Of a DNA stretch of 64,000 bases, positions 42,549 to 54,430 are shown one piece after another (within the stretch, counting starts at the first letter, position 1; each line of letters starts with the position of its first letter). Below the pieces are notes generated by a model that was not told the origin of the DNA, searched no databases, and saw only the letters and a list, made by a program, of their open reading frames with translations. Origin of the DNA: Imbricaverruca yamaguchii (taxonomy: Eukaryota; Arthropoda; Thecostraca; Neoverrucidae); contig JAOTOL010001662.1 of NCBI GenBank assembly GCA_034440575.1, positions 3,148,501 through 3,212,500 of the forward strand, written 5' to 3'. Both the position numbers and the translations under genes were made by a program.

Positions 42549-43235
42549 TAGAGATCTGGCTAACAAACAGACAAAGCCCTTCGACATACCACTCCTTTGC
42601 AATATTCCCGCGAATTCCTTCTGAGCGGCTCGTCTGCTAGCGTCAACTGCGTTCCCAGTCACCAGCAGTGAGTTCGCAATTCACTTGTAGCCGCAGTTAT
42701 TCCCGCTGTTTCCATGTAGCGGGAAGAAATTAAGCAAGGATGTAAATTGATATGTATGAAAAGAGGATGGAATGCATCTTATCACCTGACAACCTACGTC
42801 AAAGCTACTTTGAGTGAAAGAAGACATCGAGCATTTAGAAACGGGATTTTAACTGAAATAATTGTATTTAATATCGTACGCATGTCGCGCTTCCAGACGC
42901 GCAAAGCTATTCTTAGATCACGCTTCAAGAATTAAGGAATTCTTGTTAATGAACGCTGGGAACTGGTGGAATGGCATGGGAGGAATTTAAGGTTTTACGT
43001 GGTGAAAATATCAAAATGTCTTGTTTCATCTAGTACATTTTTGGGTGCTAAAGGGGGTGAGGGCGCCTCTGCCCGTGATGTAGCACTGGAACCCCACCCC
43101 CCGATATAGCACCACCTTTACGTGGTGGGGATTGAGTGCCATAAGGACCCAGTCGACCAGGCCATTGGTCCGTGGCGACGGGTAAGACTGCTTCACTCGT
43201 CCTTCAATCCATACGCTCCCATTCCAATGCTCACC
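42549..43235. other. Spacer, no gene seen
   Basis: No recognised gene or repeat. Confidence 0.35.
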
Positions 43236-43239
43236 CTAG

Positions 43240-43832
43240 CCCAATAAAGGCGTACTTCAGCAATCTGAATCGCAATGTGCCATCGTCGCAAGTGTGGTCG
43301 CAAATAAATAAAGCGTATCTCGAGTAAATTTCGCTCACCTCCACTACCAACTCTATACGTTGATGGCCTCGTCATTATTGAACCCTTCCATGTCGTAAAT
43401 ACAGTCGCTGGCGACTTTGCAGAACGCAGCATGAATCGTAACAGTAGCTCCAGTTTTAGGCGGCATCAAGCCTACTGTGAAGTTACGCGTGTCGATTTTG
43501 AAACTAGGAACCAGCACTCGTACAACGTACCCTTTACAATGACTGAGTTGATTTCAGGAACTGATTCTTTACGCTGTGTGTCTATGGGACCAGACAATGT
43601 GTATAATGAGATGCTTCGTTACCTACCCGCAAACCCGCTTGCAATACTCCTCAGGACTTTTAATGCTGTTTGGAATTGAGTTTAGTTTCCTCCCGCTTGA
43701 CGAAATGCTACCGTAATCTCATTGTTGAAACCCGGCATGAACAATATTGAACCATGATATTACCGACCGATTTCGCTCACCTCATGTCTACGTAAATTGA
43801 TGGAGAGATTTGTAAACCTACGTTTTACATAA
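43240..43832 (+). mobile_element. Older RNase H-type LINE, 5' segment
   Basis: Decayed ORF2 upstream of the nested CR1. Readable pieces are VPSSQVWSQINKAY near 43285, then FTMTELISGTDSLRCVSMGP and DNVYNEMLRYLPANPLAILL (43431-43679), and YRPISLTSCLRKLMERFVNL near 43770. Continuation resumes at 46155. Confidence 0.75.
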
Positions 43833-43930
43833 AGACATAAAGACATGAAATATTAGTGCAACTATGAGCCACAAGGGCCCTTCTTGGTTGCACTCTGTAC
43901 ACTGAACCAGTTGCCCACCAAATCTGTCAA

Positions 43931-44979
43931 TCAGCCCTCCCTGTAATACTGAAAAGCAAGCCCTCTATTCTTATAATGATTGTCTATGCTGTTTTTAAAG
44001 ATGTTCAATGTGTTGCTACTGACAATGTTTTCTGGCAGCTGGTTCCAGTGTTCTACTACCATGCTGATGACGAAAGTCTGCCTTAACCTTGTTCTGCTGT
44101 GGTTAACATTAATTTTGAATTTATGACCTCTAATTGCATCATTTCTGTTCAATTCAAACATTTCCCCAAGATATACCCTCTCCAGAGCATGGACAAATTT
44201 AAAGACCTCGATGAGATCTCCTCTCAGCCTTCTATATCTAAGTGAAAACATATTCATTTTCTTCAATCTTCCCTCATGCCAGGTTGCTTATACCATTAAC
44301 AATTTTTGTAGCCCTCTTTTGTACTCTCTCTAAAAGCCAACAGTCTTTTTCATAGCTAGGAGACCAAGCTTGGATGCAGTATTCCAAATGTGGCCTGACA
44401 TATGCACAGTGATGCTTCCTGATGACTTCCTCACTTCTGTATGATACATTCCTATTTATTTCCCGGAACATTCTCAGTGCCTTCTCCCTGGCTTTACTGC
44501 TTAGGGCACTTTCAATGTTATTTACAAATATAATGAACGGTAGTGGCCCCAGTACTAACCCCTCGGGGACTCCACTAAGAACATTTTTTCCATGATGACT
44601 TTGTACCATTTAGCATCACTCTTTGTTGTCTATCTGAAAGTCACAACTCTATCCATGTTAAGATGCTACCTGCAATACCATGTGCCTGAAGCTGTATCAT
44701 TAACCGTTTATGGGGTACCTTGTCAAAGGCCTTACAAAAGTCAAGATATGCTACATCAATCTGATTTCCCTGATCAAATTGTTTTGTGGCAATGTTCAAA
44801 AAGTCCAAGAGATTTGTGAGACACGATCGTCCTTTTCTAAACCCATGTTGCGTATCTTGAATCAATCTGTTTCCTTCCAGATTACTAACTATTCTATCTT
44901 TGATAATTGACTCGAGTACCTTGCAGACTAGGGATGTGAGACTGTGTGAGACTCTGTTGAAATTTGGAACCTTTACCAA
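43931..44979 (-). pseudogene. CR1-like ORF2, deleted RT fragments
   Basis: Minus-strand frames 44641-44979 (TSLVCKVLESIIKDRIVSNL, then FCKAFDKVPHKRLMIQLQ), 44274-44609 (VLSGVPEGLVLGPLPFIIFV, then HLEYCIQAWSPSYEKDCWLL) and 43931-44266 (C-terminal NHYKNRGLAFQYY) are consecutive pieces of one reverse transcriptase. The catalytic FADD box is missing between them. Confidence 0.85.
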
Positions 44980-45419
44980 ATTATCCTTAATAATCTCCCC
45001 TACATGTGCCTTGAATCAAACTATGTTATGGTCACTTCTTCCCAGAGTTTCTCATACAGTCAAGTCTTGAACCAAGTCGCTTAAATCCGAGAATACAAGG
45101 TCAAAGAATGAGCCATGCCTGGTAGGTTCAGATACAAACTGGTGTAAGAACAGGTCCTCTTCAAGGCATTTCCTAAACATTTTGCATGACGGGGAGCCCA
45201 CACCAACATTTTCATATCCTTTTAGATTAAAGTCACCAAGAATAAGGCACTTCCTCTTAAAGTTTCTTCTGATTCTTTTATAACTAGATGAACTATCACT
45301 CTGCCTCCTTGAACTACTGCTGTCCCTATTTGCTGACTGTGAGGTTCTATTGCCTTAGCTGACACTGTTGGAATATTCCTGAGTTGGCAATGCAATTTCA
45401 TTCCTCCCCACCCCATTTC

Positions 45420-45950
45420 CTAGTTTCCCTGAAGGACGTGCTCATACACTTTGCCTAACACATGGACCCCCTTCTCGGAGAAGTGCAGACCATCCCTCTG
45501 ATAGAGGTCCCACGATGCATAAAACCTGCACCACTCGTCTACAAAGGTGAAACCTAACTCATGGCAGAGCTTACCTATCCTGGCGTTGGCTGCCAGTGCC
45601 CTAGAGCTCCACTCAGGGAAGGCTCCAACCCTAGGCAAAATTGCAGTTACAATGATTCTATTTTTACCCTTCAGGGTGGCCAGAAGGCCCCTGTAGTCCC
45701 GCAGAAGCTCCTCACTCCTAGCAGGACCTATGATATTTACCCCTACCTGTACTATGACTGTGCTAAACTGGTGATCACTGGTGACCTGTACCACCACTGG
45801 TACCAGGTCCTTCACCTTGCCACCAGGCCTGGTGATGCACCTCCTGTCCCTCCTACCTTTACAGAATACCCGATCTAAATGTCGCACACGAGAGTCGCTT
45901 ACAACCAGCACTGTCTCTTTACTAATACTATCCTGTGGGCAGTCCTCCAA
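45420..45950 (-). CDS. CR1-like ORF1 with SGNH-hydrolase domain
   Basis: A 176-codon open frame resembling the esterase-type ORF1 known from CR1/L2-clade retrotransposons. Motifs: VVSDSRVRHLD near the start (nucleophile-Ser block, normally GDS), VQVGVNIIG (Gly/Asn oxyanion block), and RDGLHFSEKG near the end (Asp-x2-His). Sequence upstream of it (45899-46153, other frame) reads GKWHEVRGRGFGEA, then a RWQVVGAGG linker, so a frameshift separates the ORF1 N-terminal region from this domain. In known elements the protein is thought to aid RNP formation or membrane interaction; here the copy is probably inactive. Confidence 0.75.
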   Translation of the reverse strand: MEDCPQDSISKETVLVVSDSRVRHLDRVFCKGRRDRRCITRPGGKVKDLVPVVVQVTSDHQFSTVIVQVGVNIIGPARSEELLRDYRGLLATLKGKNRIIVTAILPRVGAFPEWSSRALAANARIGKLCHELGFTFVDEWCRFYASWDLYQRDGLHFSEKGVHVLGKVYEHVLQGN

Positions 45951-46154
45951 TGCCTGGAACCTATTCGATGTAAATATGCCTGCCCGCTGGGCCGTTCAAC
46001 TAGGCTTCCTCCCGCTCCTACCACCTGCCACCTGTCACTCACTGACCCTTTCCTTAGGCTCGCTTCTCCAAATCCTCTACCCCTGACCTCATGCCACTTC
46101 CCCTCCTGTGATGGCTCTGGGAGGAACGAAACTTTTTTTTTAAAGGAATGCACA

Positions 46155-48125
46155 GTGGGGTTTTAAAAATACCGCTCTACAATTGACCATGTGTTAAGAC
46201 TGGATACGGGAATGAGAGCCAGCTTTAAACAAAGACGACATTTAGGTGCCATTTTTTCGACATGAAGTGCACCTATGATATCAGATGGAGGCACTACATA
46301 CTTCTGAAACTCTGGAATGCTGGCATTCGCGGTAATATGGGCACCATTTTGAAGAATTTTCTGACCGATAGGACGTTTCGTGTACGGATTGGGAATGTCC
46401 TGTCCGACACGTCTACTCCGGTGAACGGTGTTCCTCAAGGAAGTATTTTGAGCGTTACGTTGTTCGCAGTCATGATCAATGACATTGGAGATGGTCTGCC
46501 ACGTGGAATTTGTAAATCGCTGTTCGTTGATGACGTTGGAATTTGGTGCTCAGAACCACGTACATCATGCCTGTCGAGACAGATGCAGATTGTAGTTTCG
46601 CATCTGGAAAGGTGGAGTATCGTCATTGCCTTCCGTTTCTCCAGGACAAAGAGGGTAGCTATGCACTTTTGCCGTCGTCGAAACTGTTCCAATCCGAAAA
46701 TCCAACTTTTACGGACAGGAAATACCCTTCCGACCGACAGCACAATTCTTGAGTGTCCTCTTCGACGGTTGCATTATGCATAGACATCACCTATAAGTTC
46801 TGCGCGAATCGTGCAGTGGTTCCTTAAATATCATGAAGTGCCTGTCTACATACAGAACTGACAAAACTACCATTCTACGGCTATACCGATCACTTATACG
46901 ATCCAAACTTGATTACTGCTCCTTTATCTACGACTCGGCCAGCACCTCAAACAAACGCATTCTGGACACCATCCACAATGCAGCCTTGATAATCGCAACG
47001 AGAGCATTCCGCACTGCGCTAATCGCCAGTCTGTTGGCGGAAGCTGATGAGTCGCCATTATCAATGAAAGAGCCAAACTCGGATTGCGCCACGCTTGTAG
47101 GCTAAAGCAGTTCCCCAGGCACCCAGCTTATGAGTCCGTGTTTTCCTCTCGCATACAGGAGGTATTCCAGCAGCGACGAGGCACCAGCTTGGACCCATTT
47201 TGTATCCGCGTGCGGGAGTTGCTGTAAGAGAGCAGCATCATGAGGGTGGATTTAATACGAACTCCGCCTTGGGAACTGACTCTTATCATGTACATCCACT
47301 TGGCGGACACTCGTAAAGCGAAGGTATAGATTCATGAAATATTTCGCATGAAAGCCCTAGAGCGCCTGGAAACTTATAGTGTGTTTTTACATATACTGAC
47401 GGCTCCAGGACAGCAAATGGTGTGGGCTGTGCTTTCGTGAGTGGGTCCAACATAAGGACATGCACACTGCCTGCACACGCGTCCGTACCGCGGAATTGAT
47501 GGCCATCCAAAAAGCGCTATGCTTCATTTAAGTGGGGCACGGAAGTACTCATGTTGTATCAGATTCGTTAAGCAGTCTTTCGGCTTTGAAGTCGTTTTAT
47601 CCGCGGGATCTCCTTTTACGGGGCATCGCACTTCATCTTAATACTTTCAGCTAGTTTGGAAAAAGCGTCACATTGTACTGGATCCCTAGCCATGTTGGCA
47701 TTACCGGAAACGGCATGGCTGACGCGGTGGCAGAGGGCAGCCGGTAAGCCTCATACCCATTTACTTCCAATTCCTTCCACAAATCTCAACTAGGCCATCG
47801 GGGTATTCTTCGAACTCCAAGGGCAGAAAGCATGGGACTACAGTGATAATAAGAAGCTCAAAACACTGACAAGCCATCTAGTGTTATGGAAATCGTCAGT
47901 GAGAAAATCCCGGAGGCAAGAAATAGTACTAGCTATGCTGAGGATAGGGCACATACGTCACCCACATATATTTGCTGACGAATGAGTCCAGGCCGATCTG
48001 CGACCATTGTGATGTACTCCTCACAGTGTGCCATGCTCTATTGTCATGTCCCCTCTTACGATCGCAACGAAGACATTTTGGACGAGTAGACTCGCTTCCT
48101 CTTACTGACAGTTTAGGTGATTATT
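46155..48125 (+). mobile_element. Older RNase H-type LINE, 3' segment
   Basis: It continues 43240-43832. The open frame 46262-46783 has WRHYILLKLWNAGIRGNMG, FLTDRTFRVRIGNVLS, NGVPQGSILSVTLFAVMIND and KSLFVDDVGIW, the RT core with an intact FVDD catalytic box. 46833-47105 carries RLYRSLIRSKLDYCSFIYDS. From 47390 the RNase H domain follows: YTDGSRTANGVGCAF, RTAELMAIQKAL, VSDSLSSLSALKSF and IPSHVGITGNGMAD, so Asp, Glu, Asp and the final Asp are visible. Decayed sequence reaches about 48120. Multiple stops are present. Confidence 0.85.
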
Positions 48126-48315
48126 AACATTTTATCCACACGGGCAAATTATTTGAATATATCTCTGACATCAAGCTCCACGTCATCTGTCCATCACTGC
48201 AATGTGCTTTTATCATGCATGTGTACTTCAGGATGTGACTTAGGTGGGTGAAACTGTGTGCATGTGTACTTCGGAAGAAGGCTTCATTACATTTATCAGG
48301 TAGCAAACAATTTGT

Positions 48316-48378
48316 TATGGGCGCCAAATGACGCCCGCTTGATGCGCCCTAAAACCCAAATAACCAACCAATCAACCT
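48316..48378 (+). mobile_element. SINE family A fragment
   Basis: ATGGGCGCCAAATGACGCCC followed by GATGCGCCCTAAAACCCAAA and a TAACCAACCAATC tail. No clear target duplication. Confidence 0.75.
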
Positions 48379-48628
48379 GGAAATTTCGGGTATCCTCCGA
48401 GCGATAACCACAGCTACAGGACAGGCAATCAAAATTGCAGTGCGGTAAAGGAGCGGTCAGCGTAGGTGTGGATATACCATTGCGAAAGCTTGGATAGCGC
48501 ACGTGAAAAAGGGCATGCGAGAGGACTCATGGGAGGGGTACGAAGACCCCTCTCCACCCCACTTCCTTGATATATTCTAACCATCTTCCATACCAAATTC
48601 CGTACCATTGCTAGAAATGGTTTAACAA

Positions 48629-49464
48629 TTAACCCGCACCGTCTTTCCGGTCAGATACTCACACCCGGTCTCAGGGGGGGGGGTCGGATAGCAACCCCCT
48701 CTAAAATCCAAACTAAGCGTCGCACGAAAACGAAAGAGGTGTCATCGGAAAACGCTCGACGAGTAGGGTTCGGATCCACCCATAAACAATAATTCCTCCA
48801 AAAGCGACATCACTAGGGGTTTAGATTTTCACTTTTCACGACTTACATTATGCTTTTAGCTCTGGGTAGTGGATTTTGGGGATATATGAAAAAATATTTG
48901 GAATCAGAAAAGGACAGCGAAATCGACCAGGCCATAACATTTATTTGGGCCCCCCAAAACAATTGTTTTTTGGAATTTCAAAATTTTTGAGTTTTCAAGT
49001 TTTCTTTAATTTTCATTTTCTACTGGGTAGAGCAGACCGAGAAAAGTTTTTGGAAGTCAACTTTCCCTAATAGTAAAATGTTTACTTTAGCAAGAATCTT
49101 CGGCTTGAACAGCAATAGGCAAATATGCAAACCTATATGTAGTCAAAAATGGAAAACAATGAAAAATTCCTTTCGTACGTTTTGTTGCATCTCTAAAGAT
49201 AAGCAAACGCTGAAAGTTTCATTAAAATATATATATATCCGTTAAAGTGTAGCGATTGGTTGAACTTTTTTGGAAGTGACCCAACTTGACCTTCACTAAC
49301 TCGCTGACCCTAGATGACCTGACGTCAAAATTTTGAAACGGCATGCCAAGTTAATGTGGGAGATGGTATGCCAAATTTTGGAGCGCTACCGTGCGCCGTT
49401 CGTTTACTATCCCCGAAAAAACCCGACGGGGGCGGTTGAAGACCCCCGTGACGGGACGGGTTAA
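48629..49464 (-). mobile_element. TTAA MITE, copy 3 (best preserved)
   Basis: TTAA at 48629-48632 and 49461-49464 flanks 828 bp. The termini are CCCGCACCGTC on the left and the complement of CCCGTCCCGTC on the right, an imperfect TIR. Its sequence is the reverse complement of copies 1 and 2. No coding capacity. Confidence 0.88.
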
Positions 49465-50905
49465 GGTGTTGCAACCACGTAATACTTTATGTTCTCGATC
49501 CACACCAGCAGGAAACATGACATCGAATGTGAATACATCTAGCACTCTTTGAAAATGCGGTTGCAACGATACTATTCTACGACCCACTCGCGGTTTCGTC
49601 CGTCAGAAATGTGCTCGAATATAAGTTGATGTATAACACTAACCATTCAAACCTGTCCACTAACTATCTTCTACTCAATTCATATCCAGTTATCACATCG
49701 CATAATCGTTGCTCATTAGCAATTAACGTACATCTTCAACATCGAACACTTCGAAGCAGTGGGGACAAATGAAGAAATTAAAAATCAAACAGCCGATATT
49801 ACTGTCTACGACCATAAACGAGCTACGACCACAAACTCCTCGCTCGAGAGTTCCACTGCATTAAGGAAATACTGGATGTCGTTTCTGTTTCAATACGAAC
49901 TGATGCGGTAGGCAGCACTCAAGTCGGATTTCTGCTCATGTTTGCTACCTTGCTGCGACCTCTGCGTATTAAGTTAGTCGTGCCAAAAGCGTCATTCACA
50001 CTGCTACAGTAGGGCGGCACGTCGCGGGACCCGCAGCACCATGTCGCACTACCCCTGGGAAATGAGTGTGGGTCTCGTGGATATGGTTGTATATGGTTGT
50101 ATATTTATAGTAACTTCCGAAAAGTGCAGAGTCAGAGAATGCTCAATGGGCTAAGCGTCTCTAAAGCGTAGTAGGAAACTGAGGTGGGGAATTGGAGGTG
50201 GTCGCAATGGACGCTGTGAGGGCCTCTCCCGCACCCACCCTCCCCGACCCCAATTTTGCCTGTCAATTGAAAATGAAACTTGATCTAAGCGAGGGGGCAT
50301 TGAGATCCATCCCACGGACTCCATGTTCAGTAATAGTCGAAAGAGCTACAACAATTTTGAAGGTCAGAATTGAATTTTCCGCCGCGCACATGTGCCAGCC
50401 ATGACTGCTCAGTGGTACAACTAGAACTGTACGACGGGGGAGCTAATTGTTATGTCCCGGTCTTTTGAGGCTCTTAGGGCCCAGGCCAGAACGACAGAGG
50501 GGTGGAGTGGTGGACTGTATCCTAGTTCCGTCCCTCCACCCCTTTGTATTACTGCTTCATGCTCATTTACACTCAACTTCCGATCCACAAAAGGTTGACG
50601 AGACGAGAAAGGTTCTAAACAGCAATCAAGCACACCCACATGATCGCGTTCTACGTGCGGTGAAAGCATCTATGTACGATGTTCCACGTGTCAGCACGTG
50701 GCCTACAGGGGCAGCCCGCATGCAGATGCGACGACCACCGACGCCCCCACGTAAGGTCACATGACAACAGGGTGCATGGTGGAATGCAGGACGATCGAGC
50801 TGACTGTAGGTGGTGGATGCTTTTTGGTGTTCGTTGTTCACGATCGTTTTTTGAAAACATTTTTTGTAACTTAGTGGGCCAGGTGTACATATGTAAATTA
50901 CGTTA
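49465..50905. other. No recognisable gene
   Basis: Mixed composition, short overlapping frames at 50421-50906 on both strands, no family signature. Confidence 0.35.
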
Positions 50906-50907
50906 AT

Positions 50908-51288
50908 TTAGTTATAACCACATTGAAGCGACTCCACGATGTATAAGAAGTACGCAGAACACCGAAGATATAGTAAATCATTTTTAGATAATTCATCGAA
51001 ATCGGACTTGACACGTGGATTTTGCAATTTTTCAGGCCAACATTTCTCTCCTCGAGCGGAAAAACGTGATGTCTCCCACAAGAAGCATCCATTCTGTTTT
51101 TGAAAATAATGTGACCCCCTATGTTTGAACCGGGAGCGTTCGGGTCGTGGTCGCTTGACAGCGATCCCCGGCCACTCCTTACCGTTTCGTATATTTATCC
51201 CAGAACTATGAAGCATCGCATTAATTTCATTATCAGCGCAAGCAACCAATAAATCAGAAAATATATAACTATCACGCCACGATGCCAC
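50908..51288 (-). CDS. Hypothetical ORF, 126 codons
   Basis: The product has no recognised family (start MASWRDSYIFSDLLVACADN). The DNA that encodes its end (about 50925-51020) is repeated just upstream of its start (about 51273-51375), so the frame sits within a partial direct duplication. In the duplicated copy the equivalent frame has a stop. It may be an exon remnant or non-coding. Confidence 0.25.
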   Translation of the reverse strand: MASWRDSYIFSDLLVACADNEINAMLHSSGINIRNGKEWPGIAVKRPRPERSRFKHRGSHYFQKQNGCFLWETSRFSARGEKCWPEKLQNPRVKSDFDELSKNDLLYLRCSAYFLYIVESLQCGYN

Positions 51289-51668
51289 GACGCATAAGGA
51301 GAAGTACGCAGAAGAACACCGAAGGTACAGTTAATAATTTTTATATAATTCATCGAAATCTGATCTGACTGTGTAGGGAAGTTTTGCTCCCCCAGAGCTT
51401 TTTTTTAGACATTTTCCCACTTTGTCTGAGGTAAACTTCCATAGGCACGTGGATAGTCTACAGGACCTCGACGTTCGCGATTTTGAGAACCCGGTTATAA
51501 TTTCAAAGGCTCTGGGCCTCCATCTCAGAGCTCTGATTCAAACATATATGCATCCAAGTCTTAATGCAAACTCAGCCTGGCACCATCTCAATCTCTTGTT
51601 AATAACGTTCACACACAATCTCCAACTTGCACACAGATCGATCTTCAAACATACTAACTCACATCTCG

Positions 51669-51848
51669 GGGCGGGGATGGCCGAGTGGTTAAGGTGTCGG
51701 GCTATGGGTACCAAAGGTCCCGGGTTTGACTCTAGCGCCACTCTGGACATTTCCCAATCCCGCGGCCCACCGGCGAAACAGTGTGGGCGGCGCCATTAGC
51801 CGCGAATGTGCATAAAGTGTGTCGTGAACCAACCAATAAACAAACAAA
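51669..51848 (+). mobile_element. SINE family B, copy 3 (best preserved)
   Basis: GCGGGGATGGCCGAGTGGTT, a Ser/Leu-type box A, and GGTCCCGGGTTTGACTC box B. CAATCCCGCGGCCCACCGG body, GTGCATAAAGTGTGTCGTG end and an AACCAACCAATAAACAAAC tail. CpGs are retained, so it is younger than the copy at 17698. Confidence 0.88.
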
Positions 51849-51933
51849 CTAACACATCTCACAAGCTTACATCTCAACAGTTATACAGCGGTTTCAGACA
51901 GTCAGTTTCGGACATACCTTCAGTAGTGAGCCC

Positions 51934-51960
51934 GGGCGGCTGGTCACCGGCCAGCCGCCC
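51934..51960. repeat. GC-rich 10-bp hairpin
   Basis: GGGCGGCTGG, loop TCACCGG, then CCAGCCGCCC. It lies at the left edge of a CpG-rich stretch running to about 52540. Confidence 0.75.
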
Positions 51961-54112
51961 CACAGCGTCCACTCATAGAGAGAGCGAGAAGTGAAGTGAA
52001 GTGAAGAGCGTTCTACCTCGCTCGGCGACTATATCACTTCTCAGGGCATCCGCCCTTGGCCACACACCAGAGACACGTCATCGTCACGCGGCTCTGAACT
52101 AACCAGAGCAATGCCCGGACTCGATGCACTACACGAGCGGGTAAGACTGTCTGTCATTAGACACCTCTGAGGCTCGGCCCCGGTCGGCCGACTCTACAGC
52201 TGGCGACAGACACATTAACCCATAACATGCTTACGTGAGCTGAACCGCGTTGCACACAGGCAGCCGGTAGTTCGTGGCGCTACGGCCCAAAAAAAGCTGT
52301 CACATCACCATACACCCATGACGGCCACATCCGACCGTCAGACACTGACACGTCAACTTCCGTCAGACATCAGAGACAGCGGCGTCCGCGGCGGCCGACG
52401 GCGACGAGGTCAGCTATGCAACTCGAGCGGAGGGGATGGGTCACAATAGCCACTGGCCTCGACAGCCCGGCTGGCGGCGACCTCCGAGTAAGTAGCAACC
52501 TGGTCGGCGGCACTGGGACGGATGATCTCCGTCGCGGTAGCTGCCGTTACATGAACGAGAGGGGGCATTTATGTGTTCTAATTGTCCCCCACAAGATGCT
52601 CTGCTACAAATGCCATTTTGTGAACATTAAATTATGGGCAAGACCTTAGCAAGAGGTTTATCTGGCGGTCACAAGTATCGCAGAGGGAGACCAGAGCTGG
52701 GTCAGTCGGTGAACTTAATCTCACAAGATGTCGACTCACGCAGACCCAGCGAGGATTTTCATACCGCGCCACGTATTGCTCCGTCGCTTGGAACAAGTTA
52801 CCACCCGTCACCAGGCAATCACCGAATAACTTTTCATTGATAAGTGCTTTGGTGCAGAGTCGCTAGTTTTACTGTATAGGTGTTAATCTTTATAAGCTGT
52901 ATGCTCCTGAAGTGTTTTTGACGCAATTTTCTTCACCTGGTGTGCTCACGCAACATTGTCTGGATGCAGAATAGCCACCACGTGGAAGTACCCCGATACA
53001 TGACGTTGACTTTGACTTCGCACACATGTGCAACGTCGCTGCCACGGTATAGTGACCGCACTGTGTCGCTGATACCGCTGAGACTATTACTACGACTCCA
53101 GTGGGAAGACACCAGTGGGTGCACGCTTCCGAGACCTGACCTTCGCCAAGCGTCAGAACAAACGTTCGCAGATTGTACGTGATTTGGACAAATAGGATTC
53201 CCTGACGAGAAGCGCTACGCTTTTGGGAATTACTTTTCTTGAAGTGTTCAGATGCTATGGCACTGTATGAACCCTTTTCTGCCTATTTCTTCTTTCTTTA
53301 ACTACCGGCCTAATGTTCTCTGCAGTCTATCAGAAAGGTCTTGGGCACCATTTTAGCTGCGAAGAAATGTTGCGCCGTGCGAAATTTGCGCCACCATAAG
53401 CGTAGCGTACTTCGGCCCTAGACATAGACTATAACAAGAGCAATGCAGACCTACGCAGAACGATAATATTTGCGTAATTCATCAGAGTCCTTCCCTCCAG
53501 TGGAAGAAATACACGAATGTGCAGCATATTCATGCACGAAATTAATTAATTTTTATTTCATGCGACAAATACGTGAAGAAATCAAATGAAAACAGAACGC
53601 TACCGACCGGCATTATTTTCTCGACGTTCTTATTTACTCAACGAAGTATGTCTTGTTGATACAACTGCTAATGGCACCAAGCTTTTAGATACCAACTTCA
53701 AAACTACTGGATTTTTGGAGGGTATAAGTTGTTTAGCTTTAACAACCCTCAATGTTGTCTACTCTTTGGTCTCCAGCATCACTTGGAACCACAGGTGTTT
53801 AACAAAATAATATGAAAGCTACCGGGGGCGGATCCAATCGGGAGGGGAGGGCATAGACGATCCACCCCTGCAAGCCAGTGCGTGTTACGTAGGCGCGATG
53901 ACGCCATAACCATCCTCATGATTTCAAAACGCCAAAAAAGCTGCGGCGAAGCACGCTTCTAAGTCAATTCCATTCATGTCCTGCCATTGGGCATGCGTCC
54001 GGGAACGCAGAACTGAGGGCCGCCTCCTCCCCTCAGCTAATACCTTCAGCTCTACTCCTTCACGATGGACACTTCATTTTCATTTTATCCGCATACCCTA
54101 GGTGAAACCCTC
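51961..54112. other. CpG-rich then mixed DNA, no gene identified
   Basis: 51960-52540 is CpG-dense and could be a promoter-type island or exon DNA. The remainder has only short frames. Confidence 0.35.
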
Positions 54113-54430
54113 CTAGCGTAACATAGGCAACAGCTGTTGGTGGCTTTTCTTGAGCTTCATCCCCATCTTGACCTCAACAAAGTATGGCCTGGTCAGGTCG
54201 GATGTGTTTGGACGGTGATCCGGCGGTTCGGTGAGCGGCTCTGCCGTGCTCGTCCGTACCGACGAGCGCCGGGGAGCACGGTCAGAGAAACACCAGCACT
54301 GCCGGTACCAGCAGCACTCCAGCAGCAGCACCACCACGCCCAGGACGATCCCGCCGCCCAGCAGTAGGAACGCAGAAAATACGGCCGGCAGGCCGAGACT
54401 CTGGCGGCACAACACGGAACTGAAGAGGAC
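54113..54430 (-). CDS. Probable 3'-terminal exon of a membrane protein
   Basis: The frame has strong GC-ending codon preference and ends in TAG at 54113. It encodes one hydrophobic helix (AVFSAFLLLGGGIVLGVVVL) with a Leu-Leu-Glu-Cys-Cys-Trp boundary, then a ~60-residue Arg/Ser/Pro-rich tail. A final-helix-plus-tail layout of this sort is seen at the C-terminus of ionotropic glutamate-type receptors and related chemoreceptors, but one helix cannot prove that. A plausible acceptor, GTCCTCTTCAG, lies at about 54431 on the minus strand. The first codons (VLCRQSLGLP) are encoded by a decayed unit of the adjacent 33-bp minisatellite. Upstream exons would lie right of 55150 and were not found. Confidence 0.5.
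   Translation of the reverse strand, partial: VLFSSVLCRQSLGLPAVFSAFLLLGGGIVLGVVVLLLECCWYRQCWCFSDRAPRRSSVRTSTAEPLTEPPDHRPNTSDLTRPYFVEVKMGMKLKKSHQQLLPMLR

Larger units (their letters stand above)
43833..46154 (-). mobile_element. CR1-like LINE nested in older LINE, internally deleted
   Basis: The 3' end is at the left (ACATAAAGACATAAAGACAT tail); ORF2 then ORF1 extend rightwards. Compared with the copy at 62071 it lacks several parts. The endonuclease N-terminus is missing. So is an ~0.8-kb block between KDNLVKVPNF and the SLTSLVCKVLESI segment. The RT catalytic FADD region is also gone, with SALSSK joined to REKALRMFREI. It keeps an SGNH-type ORF1. The flanks on both sides belong to one RNase H-type LINE, which proves nesting. 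Confidence 0.87.

Noticed and set aside
51669..51750. Functional tRNA-Ser or tRNA-Leu gene
   Set aside because: It is the head of SINE family B, repeated at 17698 and 41571 with identical downstream bodies and tails.
54113..54430. Firm call as an ionotropic receptor
   Set aside because: Only one membrane helix and a tail are visible. No ligand-binding or pore sequence is present in the window.
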